A stretch of DNA of 64,000 bases from contig CAJOIF010000011.1 in the NCBI GenBank assembly GCA_905234765.1, positions 14,045 through 78,044 of the forward strand. Reading direction: 5' to 3'. The notes under the pieces are model-generated. The model saw only the letters and a program-made list of their open reading frames with translations, was not told where the DNA came from and ran no database searches. Position numbers and translations under genes: made by a program. The first letter of the stretch is position 1. Every line of letters starts with the position of its first letter. This DNA comes from an uncultured Bacteroidales bacterium. GTDB lineage: Bacteria > Bacteroidota > Bacteroidia > Bacteroidales > F082. Shown in pieces: positions 35,587-43,400 of the stretch.

Positions 35587-38500
35587 ATGCAAAACAAAGG
35601 AGCAATTAGGACGTTAGCCATTATCTTTGCGCTGATTTTCCTCTATCAGCTTTCGTTCACTTTGGTAACGAAACGCGTGGAAAACAAGGCTGTGAAGTAT
35701 GCCGAGGCAGAGGCTAGCAAACTTGCAAACGCAGGCGAGTCAGAGTACAACCTCATCAAAGACCAAAAAGAGACGTACTATCTGGACTCGATCAGCAACG
35801 TGAATGTGTACAACCTTTTGGTTAAGAAGTACACCTACCGCGATGCGAAGGAAAGAGAAATCAATTTAGGTCTGGACTTGAAGGGCGGTATGAACGTCAC
35901 CCTTGAAGTCTCGGTGAAAGACATCGTCAACGCCCTGTCGGGCCACTCGCAAGACCCCGTTTTCTTGCAGGCCATGCAGGAAGCGACCATCGGTCAGGAG
36001 AAGAGCGAAGGCGACTTCGTGACGCTGTTTGGCGAGGCTTTCGAAAAGATTGACCCCAATGCAAGACTTGCTTCGATTTTCTTATATGAATTCAAAGACA
36101 AAGGCATCACGGTCAACTCCTCCAACAACGAGGTGCTGAAGGTGTTGCGCAACGAGAGTGAGGACGCCATCAACCGTTCCTACCAAATCCTGCGCACCCG
36201 TATCGACCGTTTCGGTGTGGCACAGCCCAACATCCAGAAGATGGAAAACTCGGGCCGTATCCTCGTCGAACTGCCTGGTATCAAGGACCCGAAGCGTGTT
36301 CGTAAACTCCTCCAAGGCACGGCACAACTCGAATTCTGGGAGACCTACAACTTCTCCGAAATCTATCGCTATTTCGATGAAGCCAACGCTGAACTGGCCA
36401 AGACCAGAAAGGCCCAAAAGGCTCTCGCCGAGACCGAGACCGTCGAAAAGACTCCTGAAGCCGTTGAGGAACCTGCTGCCGTTGAAGGTGAAGAGGTGGC
36501 TTTGAATGAAGAGACTCCCGAAGTGGTGGCCGACAGTACCGAAGCCAACCTGCTTGACGAGCTGGCAGAAAATGCCGACACCACGAATGAGGTGCTCAGC
36601 GAAGACGAACAACTGAACCAATATCAGGAAAACAACCCGCTGTTTGCTTACCTCCAGCCTTCCTACTATCAGAACGAGGCTGGTCAGGTGGTGGCTGGCG
36701 AAACCGCACGCGTGGGTATCGCCCAGGTGAAAGACACAGCCATCATCAATCAGATGTTGGCTGAAGTCAAGGCAAAGAGCATCTTCCCGCGCAACCTGAA
36801 GTTCGCTTGGACGGTGAAGCCAGAAATCACGCAAGGCGAAGCCGAATACCTCGAACTCGTCGCCCTGAAGATGTCGCGCGACAACAAGTGCGCCCTCGGC
36901 GGTGAAGTCATCACCGACGCTCGCCAGGACTACGGTCAAGGCAACCAAGTGGAAGTCACCATCCAGATGAACGCTGAAGGTGCCAAGGCTTGGAAACGCC
37001 TCACCGGTGAGAACATCGGCAAGCAGATTGCCATCGTCCTCGACGACTACGTCTACAGCTTCCCCGTCGTCAACCAAGAAATCGGTGGCGGTCGTTCACA
37101 AATCTCTGGTGGCGGCATGACCATTGAAGAGGCACAAGACTTGGCCAACATCCTGAAGGCCGGTAAACTGCCCGCTCCTGCAAGAATCCTTGAGGAACAG
37201 GTGGTTGGTCCTTCACTCGGTAAGGAAGCCGTGCAAAAAGGTATGTGGAGTATGGTGTTCGCCTTCATCCTCGTGCTGGTCTACATGGTGTTCTTCTACA
37301 ACAAGGCTGGTATCGTGTCCGATATCGCTCTTATCGTCAACGTGTTCTTCCTGTTTGGTGTGCTGGCTTGCCTCGGCTCCGTGCTGACGCTGCCTGGTAT
37401 CGCAGGTATCGTGTTGACCTTGGGTATGGCTGTTGACTCGAACGTGATTATCTTCGAGCGTATCAAGGAAGAAGTGAAGGCTGGCAAGGGTCTGAAACTC
37501 GCCATCGCCGACGGTTATAAGAACGCTTACTCCGCCATCATCGACGGTAACGTCACCACCTTGATCACCGGTGTCATTCTGATTGTCTTGGGTACGGGTC
37601 CTGTCCACAGCTTCGCCGTCACCCTCTGCATCGGTATCCTGACTTCGTTGGCCACATCCATCTTCGTCTCGCGTTTGATCTTCGAACGTATGCTGGACAA
37701 GGAAAGAAACATCAGCTTCTCGACCAACATGACCCGCAACTTCTTGCAGGACAAGCACTACGACTTCATCAGCATCCGCAAGACCTCCTTCATCATCTGC
37801 ATCTGCTTCCTCGTCGTCAGCTTGGGTTCGCTCGGCATCCGTGGCCTGAACCTCGGTATCGACTTCAAGGGTGGTCGCAACTACGTTGTCCAATTCGACA
37901 ACCCGAACATGAAGGTCGAGCAAGTGCGTGAGGTCTTGTCTGACGTCAACATCGACAAGGCTGCCATCCACAGTGCCCTCGAAATGAGAGAAGACCAAGA
38001 GGTAGAAGACTGGTCAACTCCTGAAGTGAAGACCTATGGCACCAATGGTCAGGTGAAGATCACGACCAAGTTCTTGATCAAGAACGACAGCCCTGCTGTT
38101 GATAGCGTCATCCAAGTCATCCTCTACGACGGCTTGAAGGGCCTCTACAACAACGACCTCACTATGGATCAGTTCTCTTCGGAGGATGAGACCGTGGGTA
38201 TCTTGAGTACGCAGAAGGTCGGTGCCACCATCGCCAGCGACGTTACGCGTAAGTCCATCATCGCCATCATCGTGGCTTTGGCTTTGATGTTCTGCTACAT
38301 CGCCATTCGATTCAAGAAGTGGCAGTATGGTGTGGCCTCCATCATGGCTTTGGCACAAGACACCATCATCGTGTTGGGTATGTACTCGTTGTTCTACAAT
38401 GTGTTGCCCTTCACCATGGAAGTCGACCAAAGCTTCATCGCCGCTGTGCTGACCGTCATCGGTTACTCCATCAACGCTACGGTGGTTATCTTCGACCGTA

Positions 38501-38730
38501 TCCGTGAGAATGTCAACCTGCACCCGAAGGCCACGTGGAAAGAGAACATGGTCAACGCTGTGAACAGCACCTTGACGCGTTCGTTCAACACCTCAGGTTC
38601 GACCTTGGTCGTGTTGCTCGCCATCTTCATCTTCGGCGGCGACACCATCCGCGGCTTCATCTTCGCCCTGTTGGTCGGTGTGTTGGCCGGTACGGTCCTC
38701 GCCTTTCGCCTACGTCCTGATGAAGGGTAG
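35587..38730 (+). CDS. secDF: Protein translocase SecDF fusion, frameshifted at the C-terminus
   Basis: 1047 residues as read. SecDF uses proton motive force to assist Sec export. SecD half: one N-terminal helix, GLDLKGGMNVTLEV (near 97), a periplasmic domain with an acidic glutamate-rich insertion (about 265-340), and five helices starting with GMWSMVFAF. SecF half: helix, GIDFKGGRNYVVQF (near 757), then SIIAIIVALALMF and following helices. The reading frame ends with VGVLAGTVLAFRLRPDEG. The usual C-terminal GTYSSLF...P-x-AY segment is missing, but its continuation SSPFAYVLMKGSKKD appears in another frame (38696-38776). A short deletion near 38694, or an assembly error, best explains this. 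Confidence 0.9.
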   Translation: MQNKGAIRTLAIIFALIFLYQLSFTLVTKRVENKAVKYAEAEASKLANAGESEYNLIKDQKETYYLDSISNVNVYNLLVKKYTYRDAKEREINLGLDLKGGMNVTLEVSVKDIVNALSGHSQDPVFLQAMQEATIGQEKSEGDFVTLFGEAFEKIDPNARLASIFLYEFKDKGITVNSSNNEVLKVLRNESEDAINRSYQILRTRIDRFGVAQPNIQKMENSGRILVELPGIKDPKRVRKLLQGTAQLEFWETYNFSEIYRYFDEANAELAKTRKAQKALAETETVEKTPEAVEEPAAVEGEEVALNEETPEVVADSTEANLLDELAENADTTNEVLSEDEQLNQYQENNPLFAYLQPSYYQNEAGQVVAGETARVGIAQVKDTAIINQMLAEVKAKSIFPRNLKFAWTVKPEITQGEAEYLELVALKMSRDNKCALGGEVITDARQDYGQGNQVEVTIQMNAEGAKAWKRLTGENIGKQIAIVLDDYVYSFPVVNQEIGGGRSQISGGGMTIEEAQDLANILKAGKLPAPARILEEQVVGPSLGKEAVQKGMWSMVFAFILVLVYMVFFYNKAGIVSDIALIVNVFFLFGVLACLGSVLTLPGIAGIVLTLGMAVDSNVIIFERIKEEVKAGKGLKLAIADGYKNAYSAIIDGNVTTLITGVILIVLGTGPVHSFAVTLCIGILTSLATSIFVSRLIFERMLDKERNISFSTNMTRNFLQDKHYDFISIRKTSFIICICFLVVSLGSLGIRGLNLGIDFKGGRNYVVQFDNPNMKVEQVREVLSDVNIDKAAIHSALEMREDQEVEDWSTPEVKTYGTNGQVKITTKFLIKNDSPAVDSVIQVILYDGLKGLYNNDLTMDQFSSEDETVGILSTQKVGATIASDVTRKSIIAIIVALALMFCYIAIRFKKWQYGVASIMALAQDTIIVLGMYSLFYNVLPFTMEVDQSFIAAVLTVIGYSINATVVIFDRIRENVNLHPKATWKENMVNAVNSTLTRSFNTSGSTLVVLLAIFIFGGDTIRGFIFALLVGVLAGTVLAFRLRPDEG

Positions 38731-38776
38731 CAAGAAAGACCAGGCCATCGAAGACAGCACCTCAAAGAAGAAATAA
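38696..38776 (+). pseudogene. secDF: Out-of-frame remainder of the secDF C-terminus
   Basis: This frame encodes SSPFAYVLMKGSKKD followed by an acidic-lysine tail (AIEDSTSKKK) and a TAA at 38774-38776, and resembles the normal end of SecDF. It is separated from the main reading frame by a net shift and by missing codons that should encode the YSSLF part of the last helix. Confidence 0.7.
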
Positions 38777-38804
38777 TTCATCATTAACCTTCTAAACTGC
38801 TTGC

Positions 38805-38837
38805 AAAAAATCCCGCTGGTAACGGCGGGATTTTTTT
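38805..38837 (+). terminator. Intrinsic terminator after secDF
   Basis: AAAAAATCCCGC (38805-38816), loop TGGTAACG, GCGGGATTTTTT (38825-38836) with a T-run. Strong hairpin 29 bp after the restored secDF stop. Confidence 0.85.
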
Positions 38838-38870
38838 GTTGCTGCTTTTTCGCGTTATCAAAAATATGAT

Positions 38871-38878
38871 TACTTTTG
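38871..38878 (+). promoter_or_regulatory. -7 promoter element for the DUF4160 gene
   Basis: TACTTTTG followed by C, 24 bp before the ATG at 38903. Confidence 0.6.
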
Positions 38879-38902
38879 CGGTTGAAACCAACATTATCAA
38901 TT

Positions 38903-39208
38903 ATGCCAAACATATATTCGTATTTCGGAATCATTTTCAAATTCTACTCAAATGACCATGAGCCGTTGCATGTCCATGCCATTTGCGGCGAATACGAAAC
39001 CATCTTTGACATTGTGTTTTCTCAAGGACAACTTTTGGAACTTAAGCGTCGCAAAAAACGCGGAAAAGACCATTTACCTCCAGCTAAAATGGAATTGGCT
39101 GAAAAATTTGTTGAAGAATACGCCCTCCGCATTTCCGAAAAATGGTACCAGTTCTTTGTTTTGAAAGCTGATGTCACATGTGAAACCATCAATAAAAAAG
39201 TGAAATAA
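38903..39208 (+). CDS. DUF4160 protein (pairs with DUF2442)
   Basis: 101 residues from the ATG at 38903. The start MPNIYSYFGIIFKFYSNDH and the following HEPLHVHAICGEYE are the DUF4160 signature (family consensus has a D-H-x-P-x-H-x-H-A segment). No signal peptide or membrane helix. DUF4160 genes are commonly followed by a DUF2442 gene, as here, 2 bp downstream. The pair has the size and layout of a toxin-antitoxin module, but no activity is established. It has its own promoter after the secDF terminator and begins the AT-rich islet. Confidence 0.8.
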   Translation: MPNIYSYFGIIFKFYSNDHEPLHVHAICGEYETIFDIVFSQGQLLELKRRKKRGKDHLPPAKMELAEKFVEEYALRISEKWYQFFVLKADVTCETINKKVK

Positions 39209-39210
39209 CC

Positions 39211-39513
39211 ATGTATAAGATTGTACAAGCTGAATACGCTGGCGATTACAAGGTATTAATAACCTTTGATGACGGGCAGAAGAGACTGGCAGACTTTTAT
39301 GGGTTTATTTCCAAGAGCCTGCATCCATCGATACACAAATACATTGACAAAACGCTGTTCCAGCAGTTTGAGTTTGACAACTACGAAATCCATTGGGGTA
39401 CACAGTTCGACATTGACCCATATGATATTTATTACGGTGAGTTTGAGGCTAAAGACAGTCCTTATCTCGCTGATATAGAAGCCTCAAAAATGCAATATGA
39501 ACTGATGGAATAA
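39211..39513 (+). CDS. DUF2442 protein
   Basis: 100 residues. The pattern ADFYGFISKSLHP ... FQQFEFDNYEIHWGTQFDIDPYDIYYGE matches DUF2442, whose members have the R-x-x-DL/F...L-x-D...F......G-x-x-W-x-x-x-x-D-x-x-P order. It starts 2 bp after the DUF4160 stop and must be translated from the same message. Small acidic protein, presumed cytoplasmic. If the pair is a toxin-antitoxin system this would be the natural partner, but which gene is toxic is unknown. Confidence 0.78.
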   Translation: MYKIVQAEYAGDYKVLITFDDGQKRLADFYGFISKSLHPSIHKYIDKTLFQQFEFDNYEIHWGTQFDIDPYDIYYGEFEAKDSPYLADIEASKMQYELME

Positions 39514-39579
39514 AAGTGCACCATAGCATAAGAATAAACATAATTGATTACGGAAATAATAATTCTAAAACGAAAAAAA

Positions 39580-40131
39580 ATGGATATGGATTTTTTAATT
39601 TATGTATTAGTCATTATCGCAGTAGTCATGGTTGTTTGGTCATTTCTGAAAACGAAATCCACTAAAGAAAATGGCGGAAAGATAGCATCAAAGTATGCCA
39701 CCTTCGACGATGTAAAAGCCCATTTAGAAGGCTTCGTTCCAAAAACAGATCCAAAATTGAAAAATGGCTATACTGAAAAGAGCATCGAGAATCAATTAGT
39801 TAAGTATCTGAAGCAAAAGTTTGTGGAGGTCACGTCACAATACGGCATAGGTGGGATAAATGCCCGCTCCATCGACATTGACGTTGCCGATGGAGTTGCA
39901 GGCATCGAATTAAAGGATGCAAAAAAAGTAGTCAAGACTGCTGAAATGGATAGGGTGAAATCACAACTGCTCGCTTATCAGGAAAAACGCTATCAGGATA
40001 ACTTGATTCTGGTGGTGGCTGGCGAAAACGAGGACAAAGACGATTCTTGTCTCATTGAATTGAAAGAATACTGTAAGAAAAACAAAGTGAAGTATTATTT
40101 CTTCGAATTAAACCGTGGGATTATCCTATAA
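39580..40131 (+). CDS. Membrane-anchored PD-(D/E)XK nuclease-like protein
   Basis: 183 residues from the ATG at 39580; the TTG at 39544 upstream would put charged residues before the hydrophobic helix and was rejected. Residues 5-21 form a transmembrane helix (IYVLVIIAVVMVVW). The soluble part fits a restriction-endonuclease-like fold: helix with E70 (IENQLVKYL), D99 and D101 in SIDIDV, then E110-x-K112 in GIELKDAK, and Q129 in KSQLLAYQEK, ending in strands NLILVVAG and VKYYFFEL. No exact family is recognised. It follows the DUF4160/DUF2442 pair by 66 bp and is probably in the same accessory unit. Catalytic activity is inferred only from motif spacing. Confidence 0.6.
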   Translation: MDMDFLIYVLVIIAVVMVVWSFLKTKSTKENGGKIASKYATFDDVKAHLEGFVPKTDPKLKNGYTEKSIENQLVKYLKQKFVEVTSQYGIGGINARSIDIDVADGVAGIELKDAKKVVKTAEMDRVKSQLLAYQEKRYQDNLILVVAGENEDKDDSCLIELKEYCKKNKVKYYFFELNRGIIL

Positions 40132-40251
40132 ACCATTGATAATATTTGCTTATTTTTGCACCATCAAACCTGAAGTCTAACCATAAACTCTTTTATTAAC
40201 AGCAAAAGCAATACAACATTTACATAAAGAAATGCATTGACTGATTTCTTG
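40132..40251. other. Leader region before the structured RNA
   Basis: No ORF. Contains a TATTTTTG promoter at 40151-40158 that would start a transcript near 40165, about 90 nt before the hairpin. Confidence 0.5.
40151..40158 (+). promoter_or_regulatory. -7 promoter element upstream of the structured RNA and C10 protease gene
   Basis: TATTTTTG followed by C. With no other promoter before 40416, it probably drives the RNA hairpin and possibly the protease gene with a leader of about 250 nt. Confidence 0.55.
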
Positions 40252-40363
40252 TCTTTGAAAAATTTGGCGATTTTATCATCACAAAGAAATAAGTGTAATG
40301 CTCACGCCTGGCGTGAGTTTAGCTTATTATCGTGTGATGGGGTGCGCCAAATACCTTCAAAGA
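40252..40363 (+). ncRNA. Structured RNA: 112-nt nested multi-helix hairpin
   Basis: Five consecutive helices nest without conflict: TCTTTGAA (40252-40259) with TTCAAAGA (40356-40363); TTTGGCG (40263-40269) with CGCCAAA (40345-40351); CATCAC (40277-40282) with GTGATG (40334-40339); AATAAG (40288-40293) with CTTATT (40323-40328); CTCACGC (40301-40307) with GCGTGAG (40311-40317) closing on CTG. All pairs are perfect and internal loops are 3-7 nt. This cannot be a chance single repeat. It may be a free small RNA (a 6S-Flavo-like RNA is one option) or a structured leader of the C10 protease gene 52 bp downstream. Confidence 0.75.
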
Positions 40364-40415
40364 GCGAGAACAGTTAAGTTCACGCTTCTTTTATTATTAG
40401 TCAAACATTTATCTT

Positions 40416-43400
40416 ATGAGAAGGAATTTATTATTGTTTATCATCATCGCTTTGAGCCTACCCATGCTCGGAGCATCTATTGACGAAGTAACCGCAAAGC
40501 AACTCGCCCAAAATTTCTGGAAAGAAAACAACATCATGGGCGTGAGAGGCGACAAAGTTTTCAAAAAACGGATGGACGAAGCCAAGTTTGTGAATGTTGC
40601 TCCGCAATGTGGCTATTCCGAATTCTTTATTTTCAACAATGAAGATGGCAAAGGCTTCGTCATCATTGCTGCCGATGATTGTGTGACTCCAATTCTTGGC
40701 TACTCTTACGATAACAACTTTGTAGCAGAAAACCTTCCACCCAACCTAAAAGACTGGCTTGACGGCTATGCTGAACAAATACGGATGGCTGTTGAAATGA
40801 GAGCAGTGGCCACCGATGAGATTTGCGCTGATTGGGAATGTTTGAGACGGGGAAAAAATCTGCCGATTAAGTCGGAAAGAGCAGTTGGTGAATTATTAAG
40901 TACAAGATGGGGACAAGGGGATTATTATAATGCGCTATGCCCTAGTTTGTTGGGCGTTCACACACCTACCGGTTGTGTTGCAACTGCAATGGCACAAATA
41001 ATGAAATACTGGAATTACCCTATTCATGGATACAATTACCATTCATATAATTGTTGGCCATACGGAACCCAATCAGCCAATTTTGCTGGTACGGAATATC
41101 AATGGTCATCCATGCCTAACATCGTAACAAGCCCGAACAATGCAGTAGCCACTTTGATGTACCATTGTGGTGTAAGTGTAGAAATGGATTATGGGATTAA
41201 TGGAAGTAGTGCCCAAATAATTGCCAATGATTATAGTGGGTATTATGAGTATTGTGCGGAGAATGCACTCACAACTTTTTTTGGGTACGATTCATCTACA
41301 ATTCAAGGTCTTAAAAGGAACAATTTTTCCGATTCAAACTGGATAAATTTGCTAAAAACGGACTTAAACAATAATAGGCCTATTTTATATGGTGGACAAG
41401 GAAGCGGTGGACATGCTTTTGTTTGCGATGGATATGACAACTCCAATTATTTTCATTTTAACTGGGGGTGTAATGGAGATGGACAAGGGGCTAATAGCAA
41501 TTATGGATATTTCAATATCAACAATCTAACACCACTTGGCAACAACTTCAACAACTATCAAGTTGCTATTTTTGGCATCCAACCCGACAGCAATCTACAA
41601 AGTTATAATTTAGTCCTATACGATGATGTTCAAATGGTTGGAGATGTCTATGGAAACTATGGTTTCGGGCAAAGTATTTCCGCTTATGCCGAAATTCTGA
41701 ACAATGGAAATTCGACCTTTTCAGGGTATATAGCTGCTGCCGTTTTCGACAATGACGGTTATTTCATTGATTTTTTAGGAGGCGGATCAGCAACAATCGA
41801 GCCCAATTACTGGATAGGTGGAACGGTTGAGCATGACGGAGGAATCCCTTTCCTTCCAAGTTATGACTACTTGTATCACACAATTATGTTCTATAGCACA
41901 AACGGAGAGAACTGGACGATTGTAAATAGTGGCTACTACAGTAACGATGGGGTTTTTCAAGTTCTATATAATGGAGAAGACTTGGAAACCAATTCACCAA
42001 TCACATTCTCAAATGGAGAAGATGATGTGCTTTTCAATGGACAAAGTGCAACAATCAATGTGAGTGTACTAAACCAAGGCACATCCTCATACAACAATTA
42101 TATTTGGCTGGCTCTTTTAGATTCGGACGGGTACTACATACAAATTATTGATGACCTACAAGTGAATATCCCTGTCAATGGTACTATTTCCTTATACTAC
42201 ACGGATATCATTACTGCACCAGAAGGCCAATACTATTTGGCACTGCTATACTATGATTCAGAGAACTATGCAAGATATGTTGGATCCGTGTTTTATCCAA
42301 GTATTAAGCGCGTATATGTCATCAATTCATATAATATCAACGCAACAGCAAATCCATACAACGGAGGGAGCGTAATAGGAGGAGGTAATTATCTAGAAGG
42401 TGAGACTTGCACACTAACTGCAACGACCAACAACGGATACACTTTTGTTAATTGGACAGAAAACGGAAATCCTGTTTCGACAACCGCTAGTTACACTTTT
42501 ACGGTGACAGGCAGTAGGAATTTATATGCCAATTTTTTATCACCCACATACACTGTCAATGTAAGTTCTAACCCTGACGATGGTGGCACTGTCACAAAAC
42601 AAGGACAAATTGATTATGATTTCGAGAACGGTTTTAGTGGCTGGACACTTATTGATGCCGATGGAGACGGCTACAATTGGAGAACAGGAACTGAAGTGAT
42701 GGGGACAGGTTATGGCCATAATGAGTCAAATGATTTACTTCTTTCACAGAGTTATGATAATGAGTATGGTGTATTGTATCCCGACAACTATCTTGTTTCT
42801 CCCCTAGTTGATTTAGGAGGCACTATCAGTTTTTGGGCTTGCGCCCAAGATAACGCATATCCTTCAGAGCATTTCGGCGTGGCTGTTTCAACAACGAGTA
42901 ATACTAATGCCAATAGTTTCACGACAATTCAAGAATGGACTATGACTGCAAAAGGCAGAGGCCGTCATTCCAACCATTCACGAGATGGAATTAGTAAAGC
43001 ACAAGGCAATTGGTATTTATACACCGTTGACTTAAGCGCGTATTTAGGACAAACCGGATATATTGCCATTCGTCATTTTAATTGTAGTGACATGTTCTAT
43101 TTGGATATTGATGATGTTTCTATCAATACTACTGGAGATAATACTTATTATCAAGGCCAAACTTGTACGGTGAGTGCCACAGCCAACAGCGGTTACACTT
43201 TTGTAAATTGGACAGAAAACGGAACACAAGTCTCCACCAATGCCAATTATACTTTTACGGTAACTGGAAACAGGAATTTGGTGGCCAATTTCCAAGCCCA
43301 ATCGCAGCAATACACAGTTAGTGTGTCGGCCAGCCCGAGCAACGGCGGCAGCGTGTCGGGTGGAGGCACTTACAATCAAGGTGCTTCTTGCACCGTTCAT

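Noticed and set aside
36082..37077. Minus-strand ORF (331 aa) inside secDF
   Set aside because: It is antisense to a strongly supported secDF frame, shows no protein motif and reflects GC-rich codon use.
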